Source: Tolypothrix bouteillei VB521301 (lineage in GTDB: Bacteria; Cyanobacteriota; Cyanobacteriia; Cyanobacteriales; Nostocaceae). Taken from it: a DNA stretch of 64,000 nt. Below are positions 16,540-26,141 of the stretch, piece after piece. Positions within the stretch are counted from its first letter, which is position 1. Every line of letters begins with the position of its first letter. The notes beneath the pieces are model-generated. The model was not told where the DNA came from, did not search any database, and saw only the letters and a list, made by a program, of their open reading frames with translations. The stretch is taken from assembly GCF_000760695.4 (NCBI RefSeq), contig NZ_JHEG04000002.1, forward strand, positions 310,001 through 374,000. The letters run 5' to 3'. The position numbers were made by a program, and so were the translations under genes.

Positions 16540-17430
16540 ATGTCTATTTCATCTCCTCCATCAACTTCTTCTACTAGGAGAACTGTTCGCCAACAGCCTC
16601 CCATTTGGAAAAGGTATCTACAGCATCTCTACAACTTGCCTTGGACTTGGCGAATTACCATTGCCTATTTAAGTGTGATGTTGTTTCTACCAGTCCTTGC
16701 AATGTTTGCAAAAGCAAGTACTGAACCTCCAGCCCGATTTTGGGAAATTGCGACCAGTCCTATTGCTTTGGCCACTTACGAAGTAACTTTTGTTACCTCA
16801 TTGTTTGCTGGGCTCATCAATGGGGTTTTTGGAACTCTCATTGCTTGGGTCTTTGTTCGATACGATTTCCCTTTGAAACGCTTGCTTGATGCCACTATAG
16901 ATTTACCTTTTGCATTGCCAACAGCAGTGGCTGGTTTAACTTTAACGACAGTCTACAGTGAGAATGGTTGGATTGGTTCGTTACTCGTACCTTTAGGAAT
17001 CAAGGTATCCTTTACTCGTCTGGGTGTAGGGATAGCCATGATATTCATCTCCCTTCCCTTTATTGTGAGAACAGTGCAGCCCGTACTGCTCGAAATGGAG
17101 AAGGAAATTGAAGAAGCTGCTTGGAGTTTGGGTGCTTCTCAATTACAGACTTTTTTGAAGGTGATTCTACCTCCGTTATTTCCCTCTATTTTGACGGGCG
17201 TTGCATTAGGTTTCTCCCGCGCTGTTGGGGAATATGGTTCAACTGTCATTATTGCTTCTAACACTCCTTTTAAGGATTTGATTGCGCCCGTGCTCATTTT
17301 CCAACGATTGGAGCAGTATGACTATTCGGGTGCAACAGTTATCGGCATGGTGTTATTAATCATCTCTTTGGTGATGTTGCTGGGAATTAATCTTATACAA
17401 GCTTGGGGAAGAAGATATGACGCAAGATGA
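16540..17430 (+). CDS. cysT: Sulfate ABC transporter permease CysT
   Basis: A 296-residue inner-membrane permease with about six to seven transmembrane helices. The EAA loop that contacts the ATPase is visible as [28 protein letters not shown]. The [15 protein letters not shown] segment is typical of sulfate/molybdate permeases. Its last 14 bp overlap the start of cysW, implying translational coupling. With CysW it forms the heterodimeric channel, energised by CysA encoded at 19328. Confidence 0.95.
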   Translation: MSISSPPSTSSTRRTVRQQPPIWKRYLQHLYNLPWTWRITIAYLSVMLFLPVLAMFAKASTEPPARFWEIATSPIALATYEVTFVTSLFAGLINGVFGTLIAWVFVRYDFPLKRLLDATIDLPFALPTAVAGLTLTTVYSENGWIGSLLVPLGIKVSFTRLGVGIAMIFISLPFIVRTVQPVLLEMEKEIEEAAWSLGASQLQTFLKVILPPLFPSILTGVALGFSRAVGEYGSTVIIASNTPFKDLIAPVLIFQRLEQYDYSGATVIGMVLLIISLVMLLGINLIQAWGRRYDAR

Positions 17431-18307
17431 ATTTCCACAGCCTCACTTTCACTCAACAACAAGCGAATCGAGCACTTCAAAGCAGGTCAAACCAAAAAGT
17501 TTTGCTCCTGCTATATTGATTGCGATCGCTGTTGGTTATCTAGCTTTAATCATCTATGTCCCCGCACTCAACGTTTTTGTCCAAGCTTTTAAAAGCGGTG
17601 TGGGAACGTTTTTCTCTAACCTCACGCGTCCGGAGTTTACTCATGCCGCTTGGTTGACGATCGCTCTAGCCGTCATTTCCGTACCTGTGAATACCGTATT
17701 TGGTTTGTGTGCTGCTTGGGCGATCGCACGCCATAGATTTCCCGGTCGCGCTTTCGTTCTCAGCCTGATTGACCTACCCTTTTCTATTTCACCTGTAGTT
17801 GCGGGATTAATGATAGTGCTGCTGTACGGGCGAAATGGGTGGTTTGGTCAGATTTTAGAAAGCAACGATATCAAAGTTGTTTTTGCCTTTCCTGGTATGG
17901 TACTCGCCACAGCCTTTGTGAGTTTACCCTTTGTCGCAAGAGAAGTGATTCCCGTTTTAGAAGAGTTGGGTAGCGATCAAGAAGAAGCTGCTAGAACACT
18001 TGGTGCCAAAGATTGGCAGATATTTTGGCGTGTTACCCTACCAAACATCCGTTGGGGTTTACTTTACGGCTTACTTTTGACAAATGCGCGAGCAATGGGT
18101 GAATTTGGTGCTGTTTCGGTAGTCTCCGGTAACATTGCTAAAAAAACGCAAAGCTTACCTCTCTATGTAGAAGATGCTTACAAACAATATGAAACTGAAG
18201 CAGCTTTTTCAGCCGCCGTGTTGTTAGCCTTGCTAGCAGTCGTGACCTTAGTCGTGAAGGAGATTTTAGAACGGAAAACGGGTATCAAACATAGCTCAAA
18301 ACATTAA
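17417..18307 (+). CDS. cysW: Sulfate ABC transporter permease CysW
   Basis: A 296-residue second permease subunit. A ~25-residue polar N-terminal tail is followed by about six helices. The EAA loop reads [30 protein letters not shown]. The segment [16 protein letters not shown] identifies the CysW type. It overlaps cysT by 14 bp and is followed 8 bp later by the NIL-domain gene, so all are probably on one transcript. Confidence 0.95.
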   Translation: MTQDEFPQPHFHSTTSESSTSKQVKPKSFAPAILIAIAVGYLALIIYVPALNVFVQAFKSGVGTFFSNLTRPEFTHAAWLTIALAVISVPVNTVFGLCAAWAIARHRFPGRAFVLSLIDLPFSISPVVAGLMIVLLYGRNGWFGQILESNDIKVVFAFPGMVLATAFVSLPFVAREVIPVLEELGSDQEEAARTLGAKDWQIFWRVTLPNIRWGLLYGLLLTNARAMGEFGAVSVVSGNIAKKTQSLPLYVEDAYKQYETEAAFSAAVLLALLAVVTLVVKEILERKTGIKHSSKH

Positions 18308-18315
18308 TTGCAAAG

Positions 18316-18591
18316 ATGACAATTATGGTTGCAGAAAATCAGCTGACACACAAACGAATTCGACTGAGAATACCTAGAGAATTTCATCAGGAACCCGTCA
18401 TTTCTCGCTTGGTATCCAACTACGGTTTAACAGTGAATATCACTGCCGCAATGCTCGGATCTAATGGTATTGGTGATGGTTGGTTTGACTTAGATTTACA
18501 AGGAAGTAGCGAACAAATCGAGAGTGCTTTAATCTACATCAACGATTTAGATTTGGAAATTTGGCACGACATCAATACAGGGGAATTATGA
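18316..18591 (+). CDS. NIL-domain small protein
   Basis: A 91-residue protein matching the NIL domain, a small regulatory ligand-binding fold also found at the C-terminus of methionine ABC-transporter ATPases (MetN). The pattern is RIRLRIPREFHQEPVISRLVSNYGLTVNITAAML and then GDGWFDLDLQGSSEQIESALIYIND. It lies 8 bp after cysW, so it is co-expressed with sulfate uptake. It may sense a sulfur metabolite such as an amino acid, which is inference. ATG 18325 is an alternative start. It ends inside the first heptamers of the following repeat. Confidence 0.8.
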   Translation: MTIMVAENQLTHKRIRLRIPREFHQEPVISRLVSNYGLTVNITAAMLGSNGIGDGWFDLDLQGSSEQIESALIYINDLDLEIWHDINTGEL

Positions 18592-18662
18592 ATTATGAAT
18601 TATAAATTATGAATTATGAATGTATAAAAGATTTCAGCATTCATAATTCATAATTCATAATT
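18588..18662. repeat. GAATTAT/ATAATTC heptamer hairpin between convergent genes
   Basis: Runs of GAATTAT followed, after a short loop, by ATAATTC repeats form a long AT-rich stem. It sits between the NIL gene and the convergent Crp-family gene and may act as a two-way terminator. Confidence 0.7.
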
Positions 18663-18665
18663 TCT

Positions 18666-19253
18666 CTAGATTTCATAGTGCCAAAGTTCTTCTTCTTTCA
18701 AGACAATTCTGTGTAGGGGAAGACGGTGAATCAAACCCTGTTCTTCCAACTGGGTAAGGATACGAGTAATCGTTACGCGAGTTGAATTGAGCATATCCGC
18801 AATGTCCTGGTGCGTGAGCCGCAAATCAATAAGATTTCCCGATGCTACTTCACGACCAAACTTTTTAGCCAACCAAGTCAGCAACTTAACAACCATAATT
18901 TCCACTGTTTTATGACTGCGAATTATCATCAATTCTTCTGCTTGTTGAATGTGAGCAAGCAATACCTGTGTCAGTGGGAACCACCCATCTAGAGGTAACG
19001 CGATCGCTTCAACTTTAGTCAAACATTCAATTTGATAGGGATCGACTTTAGAAAAAGCTTGGCTGACAATATCTCCCGGTCCCCAAATTCCTAAGGTGAC
19101 AAGTGTACCGTCTTCATGCCAAGTGATAACCCTGACCACTCCTGTTTCAATTTTCCACAAACTATTCTCTTTGAGAGGTAGCGAGGAGCGGGTCTTAAAG
19201 CTGTGTCTGGTGGTTTGACTGGATGAATTTGGAAAATGTGATGAAATAGACAT
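18666..19253 (-). CDS. cysR: Crp/Fnr-family regulator, probable CysR
   Basis: A 195-residue Crp-family transcription factor. A shortened cyclic-nucleotide-type sensor domain (ENSLWKIETGVVRVITWHEDG ... LGIWGPGDIV) is followed by a dimerisation helix and a winged HTH (LRLTHQDIADMLNSTRVTITRILTQLEEQGLI). Known cyanobacterial CysR proteins belong to this family and are needed for sulfate-transport gene expression. Placement between cysTW and cysA, divergent from cysA, makes that the best call. The effector site lacks the canonical cAMP-binding PRB residues as far as I can see, so another ligand is likely. The symbol rests on context. Confidence 0.8.
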   Translation of the reverse strand: MSISSHFPNSSSQTTRHSFKTRSSLPLKENSLWKIETGVVRVITWHEDGTLVTLGIWGPGDIVSQAFSKVDPYQIECLTKVEAIALPLDGWFPLTQVLLAHIQQAEELMIIRSHKTVEIMVVKLLTWLAKKFGREVASGNLIDLRLTHQDIADMLNSTRVTITRILTQLEEQGLIHRLPLHRIVLKEEELWHYEI

Positions 19254-19285
19254 TGTTGTTTGAATTACTATTTTCCGATTAAAAA

Positions 19286-19295
19286 ACCGTAGTTT
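19286..19295 (+). promoter_or_regulatory. ACCGTAGTTT motif upstream of cysA
   Basis: The decamer is identical to the one before sbpA (14094-14103, opposite strand). It lies in the 74-bp divergent spacer between the Crp-family gene and cysA, where it could serve both promoters. Confidence 0.45.
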
Positions 19296-19327
19296 CTAAC
19301 TATATCAATTTCTTGAAGGAGATCGCT

Positions 19328-20350
19328 ATGGGAATTGCAGTTCAAAATGTAACTAAACAGTACGGCTCTTTCTATGCTGTAGACGATGTCAGTTTGGAGG
19401 TTAAAACAGGATCTTTAGTGGCTCTGTTAGGTCCATCTGGATCTGGGAAATCTACTTTACTGCGAATGATCGCCGGATTGGAAGCACCAGATTCCGGTCA
19501 TGTTTGGTTGGTGGGAGAAGATGCCACTTATAAATCAGTACAAGAACGTCAGATAGGATTTGTCTTTCAACACTACGCCTTATTTAAGCACATGACGGTG
19601 CGCCAGAACATCGCCTTTCCACTCGAAATTCGCAAGTTTCCTAAAAATAGGATTCAGGATAGAGTGGCAGAGCTTTTGGAATTAGTTCAATTAGGGGGTT
19701 TTGGGGAACGCTATCCTTCACAACTTTCCGGAGGTCAACGTCAGAGAGTAGCGCTAGCAAGAGCATTGGCAGTGCAGCCAAGAATATTGCTTTTAGATGA
19801 ACCATTTGGGGCGTTAGATGCAAAAGTCCGTAAGGAATTAAGAATGTGGTTGAGACAACTTCATGAAGAGGTTCACGTGACAACCGTATTTGTGACTCAC
19901 GACCAAGAGGAAGCGATGGAAGTTTCCGATCAAATCGTAGTTATGAATAAAGGTCGGGTAGAGCAAATGGGTACGCCTGCTGAAATTTACGACCATCCTG
20001 CTTCACCTTTTGTCATGAGCTTTATTGGTCCGGTTAATGTTCTTTCCAGTAACGCTGGTATTTTGGTCAATAAAGATTTTGCTACTCCGTCAAGCCATCA
20101 AGTCTTTTTACGTCCCCATGATGTTGCTATTAAAACTAGTCCTACTGAAGAAAATTCTGTATCGGCTAAGGTCTACCGGATTATTAACTTAGGTTGGGAA
20201 ATTCGGGTGGAGTTAGTTCTTCAGTCTGGAGAACCAGTCATTGCTTATTTATCTCGCGAACAGTTCGATCGGCTCGATATAAAAGAAGATCGGCAGGTGT
20301 TTATTAAACCCAAGCAGGCAAAAGTCTTCCCGGCTTATGCTACTAAGTAG
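19328..20350 (+). CDS. cysA: Sulfate ABC transporter ATP-binding protein CysA
   Basis: A 340-residue ABC ATPase. Walker [10 protein letters not shown], signature [16 protein letters not shown], Walker [13 protein letters not shown] and switch His in [14 protein letters not shown] are all intact. The C-terminal ~100 residues form the TOBE-type regulatory domain ([10 protein letters not shown]). I chose ATG 19328 because AAGGAG at 19316-19321 precedes it; the frame also opens at a TTG 15 nt upstream. It energises CysT/CysW. Unusually, it is split from cysTW by the NIL gene and by the regulator on the other strand, so it has its own promoter region. Confidence 0.95.
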   Translation: MGIAVQNVTKQYGSFYAVDDVSLEVKTGSLVALLGPSGSGKSTLLRMIAGLEAPDSGHVWLVGEDATYKSVQERQIGFVFQHYALFKHMTVRQNIAFPLEIRKFPKNRIQDRVAELLELVQLGGFGERYPSQLSGGQRQRVALARALAVQPRILLLDEPFGALDAKVRKELRMWLRQLHEEVHVTTVFVTHDQEEAMEVSDQIVVMNKGRVEQMGTPAEIYDHPASPFVMSFIGPVNVLSSNAGILVNKDFATPSSHQVFLRPHDVAIKTSPTEENSVSAKVYRIINLGWEIRVELVLQSGEPVIAYLSREQFDRLDIKEDRQVFIKPKQAKVFPAYATK

Positions 20351-20455
20351 GTAGGTGAGAAAAAGCTTACAAATGACAAGTGAAGACAATCCTGACACTT
20401 AGCTTTATTTGTAACGATCTACTTAGTTAGTTCTGAAAATAAAGCATTGGGCATA

Positions 20456-20480
20456 GTAGGAAGGGCATTGCCCCTCCTAC
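20456..20480. terminator. Hairpin between convergent cysA and CDF genes
   Basis: GTAGGAAGGGC / GCCCCTCCTAC form an 11-bp stem with one mismatch and a 3-nt loop between two convergent genes. It suits a bidirectional terminator, although the U-tract is weak. Confidence 0.5.
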
Positions 20481-20502
20481 AAATATGAGTAATTCTCAAA
20501 AG

Positions 20503-21540
20503 TTAATAGCTCAAGAATCGACTTTTTTTGGTTTCTGGCTGCTCGTGAATGTACGAAATTAAACTACGTTTTAACAAAGGATGTAAGGGAACTAAATTTG
20601 CAATATTACACCCGTATAATTGTAGAGTTGATTCGTAAATACCGAATGTTTGAATTAAATAGTCTTGTAACTTCCATTGCAAGCGATCGCGTTGTTGAAT
20701 ATCTAATAGTTCAACTTGGATATGAGCGCATAAAGCTATCTGACCAGATCCACTTACCCAAATCCGTAACATCTCAACACTATGCACCTCTGGAAACGAT
20801 CGCAATCCTACTTCAACATCTCTAGGATTGATAGAACGAGGGGCATACTCCAGCAGAACTTCTAAACTGCTTTGAATGACAGGAATCGAACTGAAACCGA
20901 CAAAACCAGCAATCAATAAGCTAATCACTGGATCGATCCACAACAATTTTAGCCAGCAAATAATAAATGCAGTGATTAGAATTCCTAACGAACTTATTGC
21001 ATCAGCAACAATATGCAAGAATGCTGCTCGGATATTTAAATCATTCAGGTTATGCTTGTGCAGCAGTGTCAAATTCAAACCGTTGATAATTAATCCTAAA
21101 CCTGCACCCAATAACAAAGGCAAACTTACAATAGGTTCTGGATTCTGGAATCGTTCAATCGCTTCCCAGGCGATAAAACTAGCGATTGCTAACAATCCAA
21201 AACCATTTATCAAAGCTGCCAGAATTTCAAACCGCCGATGTCCAAAAGTAGCATGACCTGCGGCGGGTCTTTGAGCCAACCAGTTCGCCAACAGTGTTAA
21301 ACTGAATGCACTTATGTCAGAAAACAAATGTCCGGCATCTGCTTGCAGCGAAAGGCTGTGGCTCCACTGCCCGAGAGCTATTTCTGCTGGCAGAAAACTA
21401 ACCAGTGATACCAGTACTAACCACAATTGCCAACTATTTTGTCGATCTTTGTTTGTTTCTAAATGCCCTCGAATGTCGCAAGAACAGAAGCGATTATTAT
21501 CAATTTCTAAACCATTCAAGTGTTGCTTAATGGAAAGCAT
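20503..21540 (-). CDS. CDF-family cation efflux protein
   Basis: A 345-residue cation diffusion facilitator (ZnT/CzcD type), an inner-membrane exporter of Zn(II) or similar metals in exchange for protons. Six transmembrane helices are visible. The metal site is formed by HxxxD in helix 2 (DAGHLFSD) and HxxxD in helix 5 (HIVADAISSLG). The C-terminal cytoplasmic domain (residues ~235-320) has the family's PEVHSVEMLRIWVSGSG. There is no His-rich loop between helices 4 and 5. The N-terminus carries a CSC pair (NRFCSCDIRGH) of possible metal interest. No regulator is adjacent. Confidence 0.9.
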   Translation of the reverse strand: MLSIKQHLNGLEIDNNRFCSCDIRGHLETNKDRQNSWQLWLVLVSLVSFLPAEIALGQWSHSLSLQADAGHLFSDISAFSLTLLANWLAQRPAAGHATFGHRRFEILAALINGFGLLAIASFIAWEAIERFQNPEPIVSLPLLLGAGLGLIINGLNLTLLHKHNLNDLNIRAAFLHIVADAISSLGILITAFIICWLKLLWIDPVISLLIAGFVGFSSIPVIQSSLEVLLEYAPRSINPRDVEVGLRSFPEVHSVEMLRIWVSGSGQIALCAHIQVELLDIQQRDRLQWKLQDYLIQTFGIYESTLQLYGCNIANLVPLHPLLKRSLISYIHEQPETKKSRFLSY

Positions 21541-21653
21541 ACGGCAATTTTAATGTAACGCAAGTTTTACAAATTCTAGAGACATGACAAAAGAATTCGT
21601 AATTCGGGATGCAAACAGGAGTTACGAATTACAACTTTTCAGAAGCGATATGA

Positions 21654-21687
21654 CATAAGTCACTTGTCTCTTGACAAGTGACTTATG
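21654..21687. terminator. 15-bp perfect hairpin after the phosphatase gene
   Basis: CATAAGTCACTTGTC (21654-21668) and GACAAGTGACTTATG (21673-21687) pair perfectly around a 4-nt loop, 20 bp past the phosphatase stop. There is no good U-tract, but the position suits a terminator or RNA-stability hairpin. Confidence 0.65.
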
Positions 21688-21707
21688 ACAATCTTTATGA
21701 GCTAACT

Positions 21708-23747
21708 TTAATTGTGCTGACTTACGTAGTCTTTAGGTTCCTCACCCGTAATCGCCTCATACATTGCTTTATGAATATGAACCTGATCGACTCCACCTGG
21801 GATGCCAGGAATATCATATCCGTAGGCTTTGTAACCCTTACCAATGTATTTATCTAACTTGAACGCTTTGCCTTGGTAGTAAACTGGTACTGGACGACGA
21901 GTGTGATTCCCCCAACCATATTTGTCTTCAGGAATCGAGCCAAAACTGTGACCAACAGAAGCGGAGTCAGTTTGCGGTCCATAAGTAATTTCTTTTGCAC
22001 CCTTGGTTCTGAGCAAGCTTGGGAAGTTAGGATAAAGGGTTAAATAATGGTCGTGATCTGCTGTCACAATCAATACATTCTTTTGCCAACCTCCATTGCG
22101 CTCAATCCACTTGATTGCAGTACCCACTGCCTTATCAAAGTCAAGCACTGTACCGATAATGTTATCGATATTATTGTCGTGAATTCCCCAGTCAATATCA
22201 CCACCTTCTACCATCAACCAAAAGCCATCTCGGTCTTTACCCAAAACATTCAATGCTGCTTGAGTTAGGTCCGCAAGGGTAGGATTTTCATTAATCTCGC
22301 GAGCAATAAAAGATTCGGGTGTTTCACCAGGTAGGAGAGGACGGTCAGTATCGTTTACTGGTGCATCTCCTCGCTTGTAAGGATCGTTGGTACGGAAATA
22401 GAGAGAAGTCTGACGGGCAAAGTTAGCAAGACCTGTAACACTGTAATCTCCATCGGCACCGCTTACTGGGAGATTTCCTTCTTGTCCCCTAGCACCATAA
22501 AGCCCCAATAGACGTTCGCCTTTATTGGGATCGATTTCTTTAGAGGTCTTGAGTAAAACTTTTGCTGCATTTGGACCTCGTTCTAAAAAACGATAACCGT
22601 AGCGATTATCACGATTGGATGAAGCAGGTGCTTGACAAGCTTCTGTATCACTCAGAGATGTTTTGCCTGTTAATTCTTTGTAAGTTGATGACTTAATGTA
22701 GACGTAATTACAATTTCCAGGCTCTTTATAACCGGGCTGACCTGGAGTATTAACAGTATTGTCATGATCTAGGGGATGACCGCCACCTAATAACACCGTA
22801 GGTAAGAAAGTATCCTGTAGGTCAGGTCGATCTGGATTGTTATCAAAATCCGGTCGTATTGCCTGCTGAATAATGCTATCGAGGGTAGGAAAATCAGAAT
22901 CATACTTAGTACGGCGATTGACAGATGCTTCAGCTGAACCGGGTGTTGCATGGCTAATGGGTACGGAAGTTAGCAAACCTGTTGATTTACCCTGTTTTCT
23001 AGCTGTTTGTAGAATTGTTTCTACAGGATTTTCAAAGATATCCACCATCGCGTTGTTGTAGCTTTTGACCCCTGTGTAAAGGGTAAATGCCGTGTTAGCT
23101 GAGTCTGGATAGCTAAGCTTAATGTATTCTGACTGACAAGTAAACCGATTGGGAATGCTACCTAATGACTTGCCTAATGGAACTTCAATATCGCAAGATG
23201 CAGGCTGAGAAGGTGTCCAAGGATTAGAACCTCCTTTATCAACTTCCCATCCTGTGAGGTTACCTAAGGAGGGGTCTGTTGCACCACCTGTCCCACTTGC
23301 GACATCAATACCGACGTTAAAAGGAAAAGGTTTAAAGGAAAAGTCAGAGCGAGTATTGCTCTGACCAGTAATAGGATTGCTTCCATCTAATGCTGAGTTG
23401 CTAGTAGCAAAGACACCACTCTTCACATCAAAAACTGTAGTACCATAGGTTGTTGCATAGGTATATCCATCCAGCTTTTGAAAGTTTAATCCACGACCTT
23501 TTCCACGAGTATACAAGGGTGCATTGTTGGCAATGGCTCCTGCCCGTGCTGGTTCCCAACCCATTCCATCACCAATCATAATGATGACGTTAACACCGTT
23601 ACCTTGTGCTTCTTTCGCAGCAAAAGCAGGCTCTTCGATTAGAACTGTTGAAATCAACAGCAGACAGCTAGCAATCCATGCGATAAGCCGGGTACGGCTT
23701 GCGCCAAGGGCGATCGCTCTTACGCACTTTTCAAACCAGGAAATCAT
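21708..23747 (-). CDS. PhoA-type alkaline phosphatase, exported
   Basis: A 679-residue secreted phosphomonoesterase of the classical alkaline-phosphatase (PhoA) family. The signal peptide (hydrophobic LIAWIASCLLLISTVLI) ends at AFA-AKEA near residue 43. Metal and active-site motifs: IIMIGDGMG with D60, the nucleophile loop PDSANTAF with D215-S216, VEGGDIDWGIHDNN and VTADHDHYL. The ~680-residue length exceeds E. coli PhoA because of inserts (e.g. residues ~110-205), as in other cyanobacterial enzymes. AGGGGAAC precedes the ATG. It releases phosphate from organic esters in the periplasm, normally under phosphate limitation. I did not find a convincing tandem Pho box upstream. Confidence 0.9.
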   Translation of the reverse strand: MISWFEKCVRAIALGASRTRLIAWIASCLLLISTVLIEEPAFAAKEAQGNGVNVIIMIGDGMGWEPARAGAIANNAPLYTRGKGRGLNFQKLDGYTYATTYGTTVFDVKSGVFATSNSALDGSNPITGQSNTRSDFSFKPFPFNVGIDVASGTGGATDPSLGNLTGWEVDKGGSNPWTPSQPASCDIEVPLGKSLGSIPNRFTCQSEYIKLSYPDSANTAFTLYTGVKSYNNAMVDIFENPVETILQTARKQGKSTGLLTSVPISHATPGSAEASVNRRTKYDSDFPTLDSIIQQAIRPDFDNNPDRPDLQDTFLPTVLLGGGHPLDHDNTVNTPGQPGYKEPGNCNYVYIKSSTYKELTGKTSLSDTEACQAPASSNRDNRYGYRFLERGPNAAKVLLKTSKEIDPNKGERLLGLYGARGQEGNLPVSGADGDYSVTGLANFARQTSLYFRTNDPYKRGDAPVNDTDRPLLPGETPESFIAREINENPTLADLTQAALNVLGKDRDGFWLMVEGGDIDWGIHDNNIDNIIGTVLDFDKAVGTAIKWIERNGGWQKNVLIVTADHDHYLTLYPNFPSLLRTKGAKEITYGPQTDSASVGHSFGSIPEDKYGWGNHTRRPVPVYYQGKAFKLDKYIGKGYKAYGYDIPGIPGGVDQVHIHKAMYEAITGEEPKDYVSQHN

Positions 23748-23992
23748 GAAGTTCCCCTGACAATTAATGTAGGAATGTTTTGTTCGACTGTGAAATTTCT
23801 CTACTCAAATCTTGCACAAATGGCAGAAACGAGGTTTCTCACAACTCTTACAATTTAGCTCTGCCACAACAAGAACTAGAGCAAAGCACTTCCTTCCCAA
23901 TGCCTATTGCTCCACATTCAAGTTAAACTCTCGCTCTATTGTTGAGAAACCTTATTTTTTAGGTTTTGTTGATAATGCTGCAAGTTCTGACT

Positions 23993-24247
23993 CTATTGAA
24001 ACTTTTCGACCCAAGAACCATTAAAAGTTGGCAAATGATCTGAATCTCTAGTTACTCCAACAGACCAATAAGAGTTTTCAGAGTGGTTTCTTGGAGTGTA
24101 TGCGTGCAAAGAACTCTGGTGATGAGAGCTACCTACCACTGAAACCGACGTTATAAAATGCAAGCCCAATGCTAGTAAAAACATACCTACCAAGCCAACT
24201 AAAAACCAAGTTAGCTTTTTTAGGTTATTTTTTAGGAATCGAAGCAT
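23993..24247 (-). CDS. Small membrane protein, unknown
   Basis: An 84-residue frame with one strong hydrophobic helix near the N-terminus (LTWFLVGLVGMFLLALGLHFI) preceded by basic residues (FLKNNLKKL). A polar tail rich in His and Ser (SSHHQSSLHAYTPRNHSENS) follows. The topology suggests a single-pass or signal-anchored protein. GGTGG lies ~7 nt before the ATG. I do not recognise a family. It lies 245 bp upstream of the phosphatase gene on the same strand and could be unrelated. Coding status is probable, not certain. Confidence 0.45.
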   Translation of the reverse strand: MLRFLKNNLKKLTWFLVGLVGMFLLALGLHFITSVSVVGSSHHQSSLHAYTPRNHSENSYWSVGVTRDSDHLPTFNGSWVEKFQ

Positions 24248-24621
24248 AAAATACCACCCTATACAAAGGTTAAATCAGATTTCAGCCGTTGAGAAAAAGG
24301 TTCAGTTGGTCAGCTAAGTTTTTCCCTTGCAAGAGTCCCATTCCTCATTGGTTAAAGTTATTGCTCGTTTCTCACAAAGTTCTGTTTTTTCTCTCTAGAC
24401 TCACTTGTATTTACTTTTTATACTTACCCCACTCATTTATAAATCTAATACACAATGATAATTTTTATAATTAAAGCTAGTTAAATTAAAGTTTAATTTA
24501 TGGTTAAAATAATACTTTTATATATAAGAAATTTCTTATACTATCCAAACTCTCGAAGGTTTTTAGATGAAATATTATAAAGTTGCACTGTAGCGTTCAG
24601 AAGCTCCTGAAAAAAATAAAA
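24248..24621. other. AT-rich spacer before the apc cluster
   Basis: About 370 bp with no supported gene; very AT-rich between 24440 and 24580. It probably holds the promoter of the small membrane protein and the apc terminator tail. Confidence 0.5.
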
Positions 24622-24643
24622 AAGAGGTCCTCATTGACCTCTT
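24606..24643 (-). terminator. Intrinsic terminator of the apc operon
   Basis: On the minus strand AAGAGGTC, loop, GACCTCTT (24643-24636 / 24629-24622) is followed by a long T-rich tract. It is a canonical terminator 36 bp past the apcC stop. Confidence 0.9.
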
Positions 24644-24678
24644 GACAACTCCCTACAAATTGTTCTAGTTGACAGCAA

Positions 24679-24885
24679 TTACAGCAAACCAGTATTGGTA
24701 CCTTGCTTACCAGTAGCGAGTTCAACCTTAACGATTTTGCCACCCATTTTTTGAATTCTTTGCTGTTCGCGGAACCAGTTTTCGTAGGGAACTAGCTTTG
24801 TGAAGTAGGTGTTTTGCAGTTCGCGCTGAGTACGGATTCGGGTTTGGCTAGGTACGCAAGCAGTAATTTTAAATGCCCGTGACAT
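24679..24885 (-). CDS. apcC: Allophycocyanin core small linker LC
   Basis: The 68-residue core linker (7.8-kDa class), a CpcD-like domain protein that caps allophycocyanin trimers in the phycobilisome core. MSRAFKITACVPSQTRIRTQRELQNTYFTKLV is the conserved LC N-terminus. Length is standard. It is last in the apcE-A-B-C set. A 216-bp spacer with a stem-loop separates it from apcB, consistent with differential expression of linker and subunits. Confidence 0.97.
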   Translation of the reverse strand: MSRAFKITACVPSQTRIRTQRELQNTYFTKLVPYENWFREQQRIQKMGGKIVKVELATGKQGTNTGLL

Positions 24886-24971
24886 TGTTTTCGATCTCCT
24901 GTAGTGAACGTGAAAACTTTTTTATCTCAAAAATTCTGTTAAGTGCAAATTCTTCTCTAATCACTCAAAGG

Positions 24972-25057
24972 CTGGAAATCAGGCGTCAATACCAGACCGC
25001 TAGCACTTAGCACTACGAAAAGCCACAAACGTTCTAGCACTCACGATTGATTTCCAG
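24972..25057 (-). promoter_or_regulatory. Long-range hairpin in the apcB-apcC spacer
   Basis: CTGGAAATCA (24972-24981) and TGATTTCCAG (25048-25057) are perfect 10-bp arms enclosing 66 nt. In this spacer such a structure probably limits read-through from apcAB into apcC or stabilises the apcAB message; the role is inferred from known phycobilisome operons. Confidence 0.6.
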
Positions 25058-25101
25058 TCCTTAAAGTTGCCGCACCTAAATTCTTAAGCGCAAACTGTTT
25101 C

Positions 25102-25590
25102 CTAGCTTAAGCCAGAGGAAATGTAGTCTAAGTAAACGCCCATTTCCTTACCAGCATCAGGACCTACCAAGCTAGCAGTGACTTCCTTGATAGCTTGGAT
25201 AGCTTGTACGGTAGCGCCAACGGGTACTCCTAAGGAGTTGTAGGTTTCTTTCAAACCGTTGAGTACGCGCTCATCTAGGATAGATGGGTCGCCAGCCAAC
25301 ATAGCGTAGGTAGCGTAGCGGAGGTAGTAATCCAAGTCGCGGATACAAGCAGCATAGCGACGTGTGGTGTACATGTTACCACCAGGACGGGTGATATCAG
25401 AGTACAACAGGGACTTAGCTACAGCTTCTTTGATGATTGCAGATGCGTTAGCAGCAATTGTGGTAGCTGCACGCACGCGCAGTTCGCCAGTTCCAAAATA
25501 AGCTCTGAGTTTTTCTAAAGCAGCGGTGTCCAAATACTTACCTTGAACGTCTGCAGTATTAATGACAGAGGTAATTGCGTCTTGAGCCAT
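25102..25590 (-). CDS. apcB: Allophycocyanin beta subunit
   Basis: A 162-residue allophycocyanin beta chain. It pairs with ApcA and binds one phycocyanobilin at the Cys in [45 protein letters not shown] is the invariant N-terminus. Length is standard. It lies 65 bp downstream of apcA on the same strand. It is part of the phycobilisome core, absorbing near 650 nm and passing energy to the terminal emitters. Confidence 0.97.
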   Translation of the reverse strand: MAQDAITSVINTADVQGKYLDTAALEKLRAYFGTGELRVRAATTIAANASAIIKEAVAKSLLYSDITRPGGNMYTTRRYAACIRDLDYYLRYATYAMLAGDPSILDERVLNGLKETYNSLGVPVGATVQAIQAIKEVTASLVGPDAGKEMGVYLDYISSGLS

Positions 25591-25655
25591 GTTGTTAATT
25601 CCTTATGTCCAACTGTATTGCAATACTTCTTGTTTGAGTCGGGAAACAAGTTCAC

Positions 25656-26141
25656 CTACTGCAAAGCGCCAGCTAGGTAATCGAAGTAAGCGCTAGCTTC
25701 TGCTGCATCTTCAGAAGACAACAAAGTAGCAGCAACGTTCTTCAGACCACGGATACCTTCGGAAACAGCTTCGATAGGAGTGCCGAGAGACTTGTACATT
25801 TCACGGACGCCTACAACACCAATTTCTTCGATAGGTGTTACATCACCAGCTACAACACCGTAGGTAACTAGACGGAGGTAGTAATCTAGGTCGCGCAAGC
25901 AGGTTGCGGTCATTTCTTGACCGTAAGCATTGCCACCAGGAGAAACAACATCAGGGCGCTTTTGGAACAACTGATCGCCAGCTTGCTTAACGATGCGCTC
26001 GCGATTGTCTGTCAACACTTGAGCGATGCGAAGACGGCGATCGCCAGTGCTAACAAAGCTCTTGATCCGATCCAGTTCACCTGGGCTGAGATAACGAGCT
26101 TCTGCATCAGCATTCACGATGGACTTCGTGACAATACTCAT
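25656..26141 (-). CDS. apcA: Allophycocyanin alpha subunit
   Basis: A 161-residue allophycocyanin alpha chain with its bilin-binding Cys in [18 protein letters not shown]. The N-terminus [27 protein letters not shown] is family-typical, and it is not the ApcD variant. GGAGGAATC precedes the ATG. The promoter should lie in the 566-bp region separating it from apcE. Confidence 0.97.
   Translation of the reverse strand: MSIVTKSIVNADAEARYLSPGELDRIKSFVSTGDRRLRIAQVLTDNRERIVKQAGDQLFQKRPDVVSPGGNAYGQEMTATCLRDLDYYLRLVTYGVVAGDVTPIEEIGVVGVREMYKSLGTPIEAVSEGIRGLKNVAATLLSSEDAAEASAYFDYLAGALQ

Noticed and set aside
23748..23992. Pho box upstream of the alkaline phosphatase
   Set aside because: Only isolated TTAAACT-like octamers, no tandem CTTAACC-type repeats at the right spacing.
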